Shown here in pieces: positions 9,598-18,218 of a stretch of DNA of 64,000 bases. A program made the position numbers and the translations under genes. The first letter of the stretch is position 1, and each line of letters opens with the position of its first letter. The DNA comes from Pseudomonas fluvialis (GTDB taxonomy: Bacteria; Pseudomonadota; Gammaproteobacteria; Pseudomonadales; Pseudomonadaceae). The DNA lies in NCBI RefSeq assembly GCF_002234375.1, contig NZ_NMQV01000021.1, forward strand, positions 54,077-118,076, read 5' to 3'. Under the pieces are notes generated by a model. The model had not been told where the DNA came from. It did no database searches and worked only from the letters and a program-made list of their open reading frames with translations.

Positions 9598-10701
9598 ATG
9601 TCTTGCTCTTCCCTTCGTGTCACGCCCAATGCCCTGCTGCGCCTGGCTGCGCGGGTTACCCTGCTGCTGGGGCTGAGCCTGGGCGGCGTGTTGCAGGCCG
9701 AACCACTGGCCACGCCGTTGCCGGGTGCGCCCGTCCTGCAGGAAGCCGTCCCGGCAGCTACTAGCGCGGCGCCGACGCCGGGCGACGGCGTTGTAGCAGC
9801 ACCCGTCGATGCGCAGCTGCAAGCGCTGCGCGAGCGCCTGCAGGCGTTGCCGGCGGAGGCCGATGAGAGCCAGCGCCTGGCGGCTCGCGAAGCCTTCTAT
9901 GCCGAGCAGAATCTCACCGCCGAAGGGCGTGCCGAGCTCGAGGCCCGTGAGCAGGCAGCCCTGGCCGCCGAAGAGGCTGCGTTGGCCGGGCAACCGGTAG
10001 TCCACGACCTGTCGCCCATGGGCATGTACAACCAGGCCGATGTGGTGGTGAAGGGGGTAATGATCGGGCTGATCATCGCCTCGATCATCACCTGGACCAT
10101 CTGGATCGGCAAAGGTATCGAGCTGCTGCTGGCCAAGCGCCGTCTGCACCGCGAGTTGCGCCAGCTCAAGGGCGCGCGGACCCTGCTGCAGGCTGCCGAG
10201 CAGGCGCGTGCCCAGCACAGCTTTAGCAGCTTGTTGATCGATGACGCCCGCGAAGAGCTGCAGCTTTCGGCCAACAGCCTGGATCGCGAAGCCATCAAGG
10301 AGCGTGTCAGCTTCCGCCTCGAGCGCCTGGTGGCAGCCAGTGGTCGCAAGATGAGTCAGGGCACCGGCGTACTGGCCACCATTGGTTCGACGGCGCCGTT
10401 CGTCGGGCTGTTCGGCACGGTATGGGGCATCATGAACAGCTTCATCGGCATCGCCAAATCGCAAACCACCAACCTCGCAGTGGTCGCTCCCGGCATTGCC
10501 GAGGCCCTGCTGGCCACGGCCCTGGGTCTGGTGGCAGCGATTCCTGCGGTGGTCATCTACAACGTATTTGCCCGTTCCATTGCCGGCTACAAGGCGCAGG
10601 TGGCGGATGCCTCGGCCCAGGTGTTGCTGCTGGTCAGTCGTGATCTCGACCCGCAAGCCAGCCCGGCCCAGGCCGAGCGCAAGATGGTCAAGGTAGGTTG
10701 A
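9598..10701 (+). CDS. exbB: TonB-system energising protein ExbB, long N-terminal extension
   Basis: 367 residues from the ATG at 9598. ExbB forms the proton channel of the TonB complex in the inner membrane. A signal-like hydrophobic segment near residues 20-38 (LLLGLSLGGVLQA) is followed by an Ala/Glu-rich periplasmic stretch, then the first conserved membrane segment (VMIGLIIASIITWTIWIGKG) and the MotA/ExbB core with GTVWGIMNSFIGIA and LLATALGLVAAIPAVVIYN. E. coli ExbB is about 244 residues; the extended form is normal in Pseudomonas. The exbB-exbD-tonB order matches the P. putida operon. Earlier in-frame starts exist and cannot be excluded. Confidence 0.93.
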   Translation: MSCSSLRVTPNALLRLAARVTLLLGLSLGGVLQAEPLATPLPGAPVLQEAVPAATSAAPTPGDGVVAAPVDAQLQALRERLQALPAEADESQRLAAREAFYAEQNLTAEGRAELEAREQAALAAEEAALAGQPVVHDLSPMGMYNQADVVVKGVMIGLIIASIITWTIWIGKGIELLLAKRRLHRELRQLKGARTLLQAAEQARAQHSFSSLLIDDAREELQLSANSLDREAIKERVSFRLERLVAASGRKMSQGTGVLATIGSTAPFVGLFGTVWGIMNSFIGIAKSQTTNLAVVAPGIAEALLATALGLVAAIPAVVIYNVFARSIAGYKAQVADASAQVLLLVSRDLDPQASPAQAERKMVKVG

Positions 10702-10707
10702 GCGCCG

Positions 10708-11133
10708 ATGGGCATGCACCTCAACGAAGGCGGCGACGAGCTGCAGGAAAACCACGAGATCAACGTCACGCCCTTCATCGATGTGATGCTGGTGCTGTTG
10801 ATCATCTTCATGGTGGCCGCGCCCCTGGCCACGGTAGACGTGAAGATCGACCTGCCGGCCTCCAGTGCGCAGCCTACGCCGCGTCCTGACAAACCGATCT
10901 ACCTGAGCATCAAGGAAGACGGCAGTCTCTTTCTGGGTGACGAAGCCATACAGCTGGCTGCGCTGGGCCAGGCGTTGGACCAGGCCAGTGGCCGCGACAA
11001 GGACAAGACCATCTTCGTGCGCGGTGACAAGAGCGTTGAATACGCCGAGCTGATGCAGGTCATGGATGGTCTGCGTGCCGCGGGTTACCTCAAGGTTGGA
11101 TTGGTCGGCCTGGAAACGGTTGGCGCGCAATGA
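10708..11133 (+). CDS. exbD: TonB-system protein ExbD
   Basis: 141 residues with a cytoplasmic N-terminus, a single membrane segment (INVTPFIDVMLVLLIIFMVA, near 19-38) carrying the functional Asp, and a periplasmic domain. It works inside the ExbB pentamer to convert proton flow into TonB movement. The gene starts six bases after exbB and its stop overlaps the tonB start by four bases, so the three genes should be translated together. Confidence 0.97.
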   Translation: MGMHLNEGGDELQENHEINVTPFIDVMLVLLIIFMVAAPLATVDVKIDLPASSAQPTPRPDKPIYLSIKEDGSLFLGDEAIQLAALGQALDQASGRDKDKTIFVRGDKSVEYAELMQVMDGLRAAGYLKVGLVGLETVGAQ

Positions 11134-11903
11134 CCATGCGCGTGAGTTCACTGGCGCGCTGGGGGCTGGCGCTCTTGCTGGTGCTGGCACTGCACCTCGG
11201 GCTGTTGCTCTGGTCGTTGTACTGGAAGCCGCAGGCCATGCCCGCGCTGCTGGCACCACCGGCCATGCTGGTGGAGCTGGCGCCCTTGCCGGAGGTTGCG
11301 CCAGCACCTGCGCCAGCGCAAGCGGCACCGCCGCCTGAGCCGGAGCCGCAGGTCGAGCCCGAAGTGGTGCCAGAACCGCAGCCGCGCCTGGTCGAGGCCC
11401 CCAAGCCGAAGTTGGCGCTGGCCCCGCCCAAGCCAAAACCCAAGCCGCGTCCGCCCAAGGCCAAGCCACGCCCGCCCGAGCCCAAGCCCGTGCAGCCGCC
11501 CAGTCGGCAGGTTAGTGAAACCGTTAGCAGCGTGCCTAGCCAGGGTGAGCCGGCAGCTGTCCCGAGTCGTTCGCAGCAGGCTGCCGGCGGAGCGCCGAGC
11601 CGCGCGCAGATCAATTGGCAGGCGCGCTTGCTTAGTCACCTGGGACGCTACAAGCGTTACCCGGAAGATGCCCGGCGCCGGGGCATCGAGGGCGTCAACA
11701 AGCTGCGCTTCGTGGTCGATGCGCAGGGGCGCGTGCTGGACTTCGAACTGGTGGGCCGCTCCGGCAATGCCTCGCTGGATCGTGCGACCTTGCAGATGAT
11801 TCGCCGTGCCCAGCCGCTACCCAAGCCGCCGCAGGATATGCTCAAGGATGGCCGCCTGGAGATCGTCGCGCCCTTCGTGTTTTCCCTGGATCGGCGCCGC
11901 TGA
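11130..11903 (+). CDS. tonB: Energy transducer TonB
   Basis: 257 residues. A single N-terminal membrane anchor (LARWGLALLLVLALHLGLLL) with the His typical of TonB is followed by a long proline-rich spacer with Glu-Pro and then Lys-Pro repeats (about 55-125), which spans the periplasm. The C-terminal TonB domain (YKRYPEDARRRGIEGVNKL onward) contacts receptor TonB boxes. It would power the two outer-membrane receptors in this window. It overlaps exbD by four bases. Confidence 0.96.
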   Translation: MTMRVSSLARWGLALLLVLALHLGLLLWSLYWKPQAMPALLAPPAMLVELAPLPEVAPAPAPAQAAPPPEPEPQVEPEVVPEPQPRLVEAPKPKLALAPPKPKPKPRPPKAKPRPPEPKPVQPPSRQVSETVSSVPSQGEPAAVPSRSQQAAGGAPSRAQINWQARLLSHLGRYKRYPEDARRRGIEGVNKLRFVVDAQGRVLDFELVGRSGNASLDRATLQMIRRAQPLPKPPQDMLKDGRLEIVAPFVFSLDRRR

Positions 11904-11977
11904 GTTTAGCGCGGCGTACTGGTTGGTTCCCTTGAAGACAGCGGCTATGCTTGGCCGCATCTCAATGGACACAGACT

Positions 11978-12904
11978 ATGACCCTCACAGAACTGCGCTA
12001 CATCGTTACCCTCGCCCAGGAACAGCATTTTGGTCGTGCCGCCGAGCGCTGCCATGTCAGCCAGCCGACCCTGTCGGTGGGGGTGAAGAAGCTGGAGGAC
12101 GAGCTCGGCGTGCTGATCTTCGAGCGCAGCAAAAGCGCGGTGCGCCTGACGCCCGTTGGTGAAGGCATCGTCGCCCAGGCACAGAAGGTGCTCGAACAGG
12201 CCCAGGGCATCCGCGAGCTGGCCCAGGCGGGTAAGAACCAGCTGGCCGCGCCGCTCAAGGTGGGGGCTATCTACACCGTGGGGCCCTACCTGTTCCCGCA
12301 CCTGATCCCGCAGCTGCACAAAGTGGCGCCTGATATGCCGCTGTATATCGAGGAGAATTTCACCCATGTGCTGCGTGACAAGCTGCGCACCGGGGAGCTC
12401 GATGCGATCATCATTGCCCTGCCGTTCCACGAGGCGGATGTGCTGACCAAGCCGTTGTATGACGAGCCGTTCTATGTGCTGATGCCGGCTGGCCATCCGT
12501 GGAGCGAGCTGCAGTCGATCGATGCCGGCCTGCTCAATGACAAGAGTCTGCTGTTGCTCGGCGAGGGACACTGCTTCCGTGATCAGGTCCTTGAGGCGTG
12601 CCCGACCACACGCAAGGCCGATGAGCAGCGCCACACCACCATCGAGTCGAGTTCGCTGGAAACCATCCGCCACATGGTGGCGTCCGGCCTGGGTATTTCC
12701 GTGCTGCCGCTGTCCGCCGTGGATAGCCACCACTATGCGCCGGGCGTCATCGATATTCGCCCGCTGACCCCGCCGGTGCCGTTCCGCACCGTGGCGATTG
12801 CCTGGCGTGCCAGCTTCCCGCGGCCCAACGCCATTGAAGTACTGGCTGATTCGATTCGTCTGTGCTCGGTGGGGCGTCCACCGCAGGCTGTCGCCAAGCC
12901 GTGA
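11978..12904 (+). CDS. oxyR: Hydrogen peroxide-sensing LysR regulator OxyR
   Basis: 308 residues. The N-terminal winged helix-turn-helix (MTLTELRYIVTLAQEQHFGR...SQPTLSVGVKKLE) is followed by the effector domain. The redox pair sits at Cys199 and Cys208 in GEGHCFRDQVLEAC, the same numbering as E. coli OxyR, so peroxide sensing by disulfide formation is expected. The ATG at 11978 gives the family N-terminus. The gene ends four bases into recG (GTGA overlap), a coupling conserved in Pseudomonas. Confidence 0.97.
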   Translation: MTLTELRYIVTLAQEQHFGRAAERCHVSQPTLSVGVKKLEDELGVLIFERSKSAVRLTPVGEGIVAQAQKVLEQAQGIRELAQAGKNQLAAPLKVGAIYTVGPYLFPHLIPQLHKVAPDMPLYIEENFTHVLRDKLRTGELDAIIIALPFHEADVLTKPLYDEPFYVLMPAGHPWSELQSIDAGLLNDKSLLLLGEGHCFRDQVLEACPTTRKADEQRHTTIESSSLETIRHMVASGLGISVLPLSAVDSHHYAPGVIDIRPLTPPVPFRTVAIAWRASFPRPNAIEVLADSIRLCSVGRPPQAVAKP

Positions 12905-14976
12905 GCGAGCTGGCCCAGGTCAGCGTTACGGCGCTCAAGGGGGTGGGTGCGGCACTGGCGGAAAAGCTCGCCAAGGTCGGCCTGGAAACCCTGCAGGACG
13001 TGCTGTTCCACCTGCCGTTGCGCTATCAGGATCGTACGCGCATTACCCCGATCGGTGCGTTGCGGCCGGGGCAGGATGCGGTCGTCGAAGGCGTGGTGGC
13101 GGGTGCCGACGTGGTCATGGGGCGGCGGCGCAGCCTGCTGGTACGCCTGCAGGATGGCAGCGGTACGCTCAGCCTGCGTTTCTTCCATTTCAGCCAGGCG
13201 CAGAAGGATGCCCTCAAGCGCGGGACTGCGCTGCGCTGCTATGGCGAGGTGCGTCCCGGCGCCACCGGCCTGGAAATCTACCACCCGGAATACCGTGCGC
13301 AGAGCGGCGATGAGCCGGCTCCGGTAGAGCAGAGCCTGACGCCCATCTATCCGACGACCGAGGGGCTGACCCAGCAGCGCCTGCGCCAGCTCAGCCAGCA
13401 GGCCCTGGCACGCCTGGGCCCGCACAGCCTGCCGGACTGGCTGCCGGCGCAGCTGGCTGAACAGTATCGACTCGGGCCACTGGCCGAGGCCTTGCGCTAT
13501 CTGCACCGGCCGCCGCCGGATGCCGACCTGGCGGAGCTGGCCGAGGGGCAGCACTGGGCGCAGCAGCGTCTGGCCTTCGAGGAGCTGCTCACCCATCAGC
13601 TGTCCCTGCAACGCCTGCGCCAGCAGGTGCGTGCCCAGCAGGCGCCGGCCCTGGCCAAGGCGCAGCGCCTGCCGCAGCAGTTTCTCGGCAACCTCGGCTT
13701 TACGCCTACCGGGGCGCAGCGCCGTGTGGCGGCGGAAATCGCCTATGACCTCAGCCAGAGCGAGCCGATGCTGCGTCTGGTGCAGGGCGATGTGGGCGCG
13801 GGAAAGACCGTGGTGGCGGCCCTGGCCGCCTTGCAGGCACTGGAAGCCGGTTACCAGGTGGCTTTGATGGCACCTACGGAAATCCTCGCCGAGCAGCACT
13901 TTCGCAACTTCACGCAGTGGCTGCAGCCACTCGGCATCGAGGTGGCCTGGCTGGCCGGCAAGCTCAAGGGCAAGGCCCGTGCGGCCGCGCTGGAACAGAT
14001 TGCCGCCGGTTGCCCGATGGTGGTGGGCACCCATGCGTTGTTTCAGGAGGAAGTGCGCTTCGCCCGCCTGGCCCTGGTGATCATCGACGAGCAGCACCGC
14101 TTCGGCGTGCAGCAGCGCCTGGCCCTGCGCCAGAAGGGTGTCGACGGTCGGCTGTGCCCGCACCAGCTGATCATGACGGCCACGCCGATCCCGCGAACCC
14201 TGGCGATGAGCGCCTACGCCGACCTGGATACGTCGATTCTCGACGAGCTGCCGCCGGGACGCACGCCGGTCAATACCCTGGTGATCGCCGATAGCCGGCG
14301 TGCCGAGGTGATCGAACGGGTGCGCGCCGCCTGCCGCGAGGGCCGCCAGGCCTACTGGGTGTGCACGCTGATCGAGGAATCCGAGGAACTCACCTGCCAG
14401 GCCGCCGAGACCAGCTACGAGGAGCTCTCCGCGGCGCTCGGCGAGCTGCGCGTCGGGCTGATCCACGGGCGCATGAAGCCGGCCGAGAAGGCCGCGGTGA
14501 TGGACCAGTTCAAGCGCGGCGAGCTGCAGCTGCTGGTGGCCACCACGGTGATCGAGGTCGGCGTCGACGTGCCCAACGCCAGCCTGATGATCATCGAGAA
14601 CCCCGAGCGCCTGGGCCTGGCTCAGCTACATCAGCTGCGCGGACGGGTTGGTCGAGGGAGTGCCGCCAGCCACTGCGTACTGCTCTACCATGCGCCGCTG
14701 TCGCAGCTCGGCCGCGAACGTCTGGCGATCATGCGCGAGACGTGCGACGGCTTCATCATCGCCGAGAAAGACCTCGAACTGCGCGGTCCCGGCGAAATGC
14801 TCGGTACCCGGCAGACCGGCCTGCTGCAGTTCAAGGTGGCCGACCTGATGCGCGATGCCGACCTGTTGCCGGCGGTGCGTGACGCCGCGCAGGAGCTGTT
14901 GCAGCGCTGGCCGCAGCATGTCGCGCCGCTGCTTGAGCGTTGGCTGCGGCATGGTCAGCAATATGGCCAGGTGTGA
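12901..14976 (+). CDS. recG: ATP-dependent DNA helicase RecG
   Basis: 691 residues from a GTG at 12901 that overlaps the oxyR stop. The N-terminal wedge domain (VTALKGVGAALAEKLAKVGL) is followed by the superfamily 2 helicase core: Walker A GDVGAGKT near 297-304, Walker B motif IIDEQHRFG near 394-402, motif III TATPIPRT and motif VI LHQLRGRVGRG. RecG remodels stalled forks and branch-migrates Holliday junctions. An upstream in-frame ATG inside oxyR is rejected because it adds residues absent from the family. Confidence 0.97.
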   Translation: MSELAQVSVTALKGVGAALAEKLAKVGLETLQDVLFHLPLRYQDRTRITPIGALRPGQDAVVEGVVAGADVVMGRRRSLLVRLQDGSGTLSLRFFHFSQAQKDALKRGTALRCYGEVRPGATGLEIYHPEYRAQSGDEPAPVEQSLTPIYPTTEGLTQQRLRQLSQQALARLGPHSLPDWLPAQLAEQYRLGPLAEALRYLHRPPPDADLAELAEGQHWAQQRLAFEELLTHQLSLQRLRQQVRAQQAPALAKAQRLPQQFLGNLGFTPTGAQRRVAAEIAYDLSQSEPMLRLVQGDVGAGKTVVAALAALQALEAGYQVALMAPTEILAEQHFRNFTQWLQPLGIEVAWLAGKLKGKARAAALEQIAAGCPMVVGTHALFQEEVRFARLALVIIDEQHRFGVQQRLALRQKGVDGRLCPHQLIMTATPIPRTLAMSAYADLDTSILDELPPGRTPVNTLVIADSRRAEVIERVRAACREGRQAYWVCTLIEESEELTCQAAETSYEELSAALGELRVGLIHGRMKPAEKAAVMDQFKRGELQLLVATTVIEVGVDVPNASLMIIENPERLGLAQLHQLRGRVGRGSAASHCVLLYHAPLSQLGRERLAIMRETCDGFIIAEKDLELRGPGEMLGTRQTGLLQFKVADLMRDADLLPAVRDAAQELLQRWPQHVAPLLERWLRHGQQYGQV

Positions 14977-15055
14977 ACGGATGCGCAGCCGTGCATAGCA
15001 GCCTGCGCCGTGCTGGTTATACTGCAGGCATTTCCACCTGGCAGGACTTTGGGCG

Positions 15056-16453
15056 ATGACCGAACCCGCAGAACACCCTACCCCGCGTGCGCCGCTGCTC
15101 ATTGAACAGTTGCTCGGCAAACTGGGCGTACCTTTCCAGCTGGCCGACAGCACGTGCGTGCTGCCGGCGGTGAGCCGCCTGCAGGCGGTCTTGCTGGATG
15201 ATGCGGTGGGGGCCTTGCTGGTGCTGTTCAGCCAGGACCAGTTGCTGGACCTCAAGCGCCTGGCCGAGCTCACCGGCCGGCAGTTGCAGGCGGTCAAGCC
15301 GGAACGCCTGGAACGCATGCTCGGCAAGCATCAGCTGCATACCCTGCCGGCGCTGCCGCCGCTGACCAGCTCGCCCTGTCTGTACGATGAACGCATTCTC
15401 CAGCAGCCCATGCTCTGGCTGGATTCGGGCGATCCGCAGGTGCTCCTGGGGATTGCCAGCAGCGATTTCCGCAGCCTGCTGGGCAAGGCCAGCGCGGCGC
15501 ACTTCGCAGAGCCGCTGGCGGCGATCCAGCCGAACCTGCGGCGTCCCGAGGATGACCGCGCGGAGATCACCCTGGCGGTACACACCTTCACCGCGCGGCG
15601 CATCCAGCAGCGGCTGGAGGAAACCATCGAGATCCCCCCGCTACCGGAAACCGCGCAGAAGATCATCAAGCTGCGTGTCGACCCGAATGCCACGGTGGAT
15701 GACATTACCGGTGTGGTGGAAACCGATCCGGCACTGGCTGCGCAGGTAGTCAGCTGGGCGGCGTCACCCTACTACGCGGCGCCGGGCAAGATCCGCTCCG
15801 TGGAAGATGCCATTGTCCGGGTGCTGGGCTTCGATCTGGTGATCAACCTGGCGCTGGGCCTGGCCTTGGGCAAGACCCTCAGCCTGCCCCGCGACCGTGC
15901 CCAGCACAGTACACCCTACTGGCAGCAGGCGATCTATACCGCCGCGGTCATCGAGGGGCTGACCCGCGCCATGCCCCGGGCCGAGCGGCCTGAGGCGGGC
16001 CTGGCCTACCTGGCGGGGCTGCTGCACAACTTCGGCTACCTGGTGCTGGCGCACATCTTCCCGCCGCATTTTTCGCTGATCTGCCGGCACCAGGAGGTCA
16101 ATCCGCACCTTGGACACAGCCATATCGAGCAGCACCTGCTGGGGATTACCCGTGAGCAGATCGGCAGCTGGCTGATGCGTTTCTGGGATATGCCGGAGGA
16201 GCTGGCGGTTGCCCTGCGCTTCCAGGAAGACCCGGACTACGACGGCCCGCTGGCGGTGTATGCCAACCTGCTGTGCCTGACCCTGCGCCTGCTGCGCCAG
16301 CGGCAGATCGGCAGCGGCCCCAGTCAGGAGATTCCCGACAGCCTGCTGGCGCGCCTGCAGATCAGTCGCGACAAGGCCGAAGAAGCGTTGGACAAGGTGT
16401 TGGAAGCCGAGGCCGCGCTGCGTGAGCTGGCCGCTCAGTTCCAGGGGCACTGA
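15056..16453 (+). CDS. YbaK-like plus HDOD domain signalling protein
   Basis: 465 residues. The N-terminal 150 or so (LLGKLGVPFQLADS...LLVLFSQDQLLDL) resemble the aminoacyl-tRNA deacylase-associated YbaK/ProX fold. The C-terminal part is an HDOD domain starting near residue 190 (EIPPLPETAQKIIKLRVDPN) and including LAGLLHNFGYLVLA. HDOD domains lack most HD metal ligands and usually act as signalling scaffolds. The same architecture stands after recG in P. aeruginosa as I recall. It has its own spacer of 79 bases with a TATACT box at 15018-15023. Confidence 0.85.
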   Translation: MTEPAEHPTPRAPLLIEQLLGKLGVPFQLADSTCVLPAVSRLQAVLLDDAVGALLVLFSQDQLLDLKRLAELTGRQLQAVKPERLERMLGKHQLHTLPALPPLTSSPCLYDERILQQPMLWLDSGDPQVLLGIASSDFRSLLGKASAAHFAEPLAAIQPNLRRPEDDRAEITLAVHTFTARRIQQRLEETIEIPPLPETAQKIIKLRVDPNATVDDITGVVETDPALAAQVVSWAASPYYAAPGKIRSVEDAIVRVLGFDLVINLALGLALGKTLSLPRDRAQHSTPYWQQAIYTAAVIEGLTRAMPRAERPEAGLAYLAGLLHNFGYLVLAHIFPPHFSLICRHQEVNPHLGHSHIEQHLLGITREQIGSWLMRFWDMPEELAVALRFQEDPDYDGPLAVYANLLCLTLRLLRQRQIGSGPSQEIPDSLLARLQISRDKAEEALDKVLEAEAALRELAAQFQGH

Positions 16454-16481
16454 GCGGCGCCTGGGCACCCGGGCGGGCAGT

Positions 16482-17204
16482 TCAGTGCAGCAGTTCGCTG
16501 CGTCGCTCGCGAAACAGCTGCAGCAGCTCTTCCTGGCTGGCCTGCAGCAGCGCTTGCAGCGGCGGTTGGCGATACAGGTCCAGATAGCTCTGTAGCTGCT
16601 CGCTGGGCATGCGCCGGTAGGCATACAGCATGAAGCCCTGCACCGCCTGTTGGCTGGCCTGTTGCAGGCGTTGCTGTTGTTCGACGGTGGCGCTGGCCAG
16701 TTGTTGCTCGTCGATGCTTTCGCCACGGCTGTGCACGGTCAGCCAGGCCTGGCTCTTGCCGATTTCATAGCGCAGCAGGCTGGCCAGCGCGCTGGTGTGC
16801 GCTGTTGCATCGAGTTGCTGGATCAGTTCGACCCGCGCGCCGAGCGGCGGTTGCTCGGCCAGGCGCTGGCGGTAGGCGGCCAGTTGCGGATCGCTGGCCG
16901 CGCTGCGTTCGGCTTCGCTGAAAAAGCGCGCCAGCTCGCCACCCAGCAGCACCTGAGCCTGCTCCTGTTGCTCGCGACTCAGCCGCTTGGCGAGGCGCTG
17001 CTGCAGGTCATGGCACAACCGCTCGCCGTCAAAGGCCTTGGCCAGGCCTGCTTGCTGTTCAGCGGGCATGCCCTGCTGGGCCAGTGCGCCAGTTTGCAGG
17101 CACAACTGCTGGATGCCGATCAGCTCCAGGCTGTCCTGCAGGGGCGTGGCGGCCTGGCTGGCCAGGCTGCACAACAGCAGGGCGAAAAGGCTGATCAGGC
17201 GCAT
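16482..17204 (-). CDS. Hypothetical secreted helical protein
   Basis: 240 residues from the ATG at 17204 (another ATG lies three codons upstream). The signal peptide MRLISLFALLLCSLASQA is followed by A|TPLQDSLELIG. The rest is strongly helical and Gln/Leu-rich, with two cysteines (GIQQLCLQTG and ERLCHDL) that could form a disulfide. The end (QLQSYLDLYRQPPLQALLQA) resembles the DUF2059 type of periplasmic proteins. No function is known to me. It is on the same strand as the SCP2-like and HU genes. Confidence 0.72.
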   Translation of the reverse strand: MRLISLFALLLCSLASQAATPLQDSLELIGIQQLCLQTGALAQQGMPAEQQAGLAKAFDGERLCHDLQQRLAKRLSREQQEQAQVLLGGELARFFSEAERSAASDPQLAAYRQRLAEQPPLGARVELIQQLDATAHTSALASLLRYEIGKSQAWLTVHSRGESIDEQQLASATVEQQQRLQQASQQAVQGFMLYAYRRMPSEQLQSYLDLYRQPPLQALLQASQEELLQLFRERRSELLH

Positions 17205-17229
17205 GACAGGCATCCTTGTGCCGCAAGGC

Positions 17230-17622
17230 TCAGGCGGCCTTGCTGGCCGGCTTGGACTTTTTCGGGGCGAGGTACTTGGTCAGGCCCTGGAACCACATGA
17301 CCAGGGCCGGGTTGCCCTGGATCTGGATGTCCTTGTTCTGGATGCCCTGCATGAAGGCCAGTTGCTTGTTCTTGGCGGTCATGGTGGCGAAGCCGTAGGC
17401 ACTGTCCTTGAAACCCAGGGCAAAGGCGGGCGCCTCGACACGACCGGACTTGCTGGTGATGCGCTGCTGGCTGACGATGAAGTGACGGGCGACCTTGCCG
17501 TCCAGGGTGTGCAGCTGGAAGACCAGTTCCTTGCCGTCGAGTTGCTTCTGGAAGTCGGGATTGCTGCGGCTGGCTTTGGCCATCAGGCGGCCCATCATCC
17601 ACAGGAGAAAACGGAATTTCAT
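17230..17622 (-). CDS. SCP2 sterol-binding-like domain protein
   Basis: 130 residues from the ATG at 17622, preceded by GAGG. A hydrophobic N-terminus (MKFRFLLWMMGRLMAKA) leads to a small domain with beta strands and an ending (KQLAFMQGIQNKDIQIQGN...) that matches the SCP2 pattern, in which an AFM-x-GK-x-K-x-x-GD stretch forms the lipid-binding end. The tail is Lys/Ala-rich. SCP2 domains bind lipids or acyl chains; the role here is unknown. It starts 138 bases after the end of HU on the same strand. Confidence 0.6.
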   Translation of the reverse strand: MKFRFLLWMMGRLMAKASRSNPDFQKQLDGKELVFQLHTLDGKVARHFIVSQQRITSKSGRVEAPAFALGFKDSAYGFATMTAKNKQLAFMQGIQNKDIQIQGNPALVMWFQGLTKYLAPKKSKPASKAA

Positions 17623-17735
17623 GCGCGAGGCCTCGGCGGTTGGATACAAATGGCCGCGCATTGTAGTGTTTTTCGCCGCAGACTACAGCTGCTTTGCCGG
17701 TTGCCGGCGCCACCCTGTGACGCCGGTCAGGCTCT

Positions 17736-17753
17736 GGGGACATCCTTGTCCCC
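17736..17753 (-). terminator. Probable terminator hairpin after HU
   Basis: GGGGACA-TCCT-TGTCCCC, a perfect 7-bp stem with a 4-base loop, starting seven bases beyond the HU stop on the minus strand. There is no clear U run, so termination strength is uncertain. Confidence 0.4.
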
Positions 17754-17760
17754 GCAGGAC

Positions 17761-18033
17761 TCAGTTGACCGCGTCCTTGAGGGCCTTGCCCGGCTTGAAG
17801 GCGACGGTATTACTGGCCTTGATGGTAACCGGCTGGCCGGTTTGCGGGTTTTTCCCGGTGCGTGCGCCGCGATGGCGCTGAACGAAAGTGCCGAAGCCAA
17901 CCAGGGTCACGCTGTCCTTGCGGTTCAGGGCGTTGCTGATTTCTTCGAGCAGGGCGTTGAGTACGCGATTGGCCTGGTCCTTGGTGAGGTCGGCTTTTTC
18001 CGCGATAGCGGCGGCAAGTTCGGGTTTACGCAT
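17761..18033 (-). CDS. hupA: HU family DNA-binding protein
   Basis: 90 residues, the standard HU length, from the ATG at 18033. It has the helical dimerisation part (MRKPELAAAIAEKADLTKDQ) and the beta arm (FGTFVQRHRGARTGKNPQTG) that intercalates DNA, ending in the usual FKPGKALKDAVN. HU bends and compacts DNA. Pseudomonas encode more than one HU; this one, between recG/HDOD and rubredoxin, matches the copy usually called HupA. The paralogue letter is from memory. 185 bases separate it from the rubredoxin reductase gene upstream on the same strand. Confidence 0.93.
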   Translation of the reverse strand: MRKPELAAAIAEKADLTKDQANRVLNALLEEISNALNRKDSVTLVGFGTFVQRHRGARTGKNPQTGQPVTIKASNTVAFKPGKALKDAVN

Positions 18034-18218
18034 AAATGCCTCTTTGACGGTTTGTTGTTGTTGTGTCCGTGCTGACCGGGGCTGACCCCGATCCCGCGGC
18101 AACCGCTCTGCGCGGCGGTAGACCGACGGGAGAATGGCATGCTGGCCTAGGCTGCGCCAGTCTTGTCAGACAGTTTGTCGGCAGCTTAGCCGGGCATATT
18201 GGCCATAAGCCACGCTGT

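Noticed and set aside
9577..11469. 630-codon open frame opposite exbB-exbD-tonB
   Set aside because: Its low-complexity Ala/Pro/Trp start is the complement of the TonB proline repeats; no ribosome site or domain.
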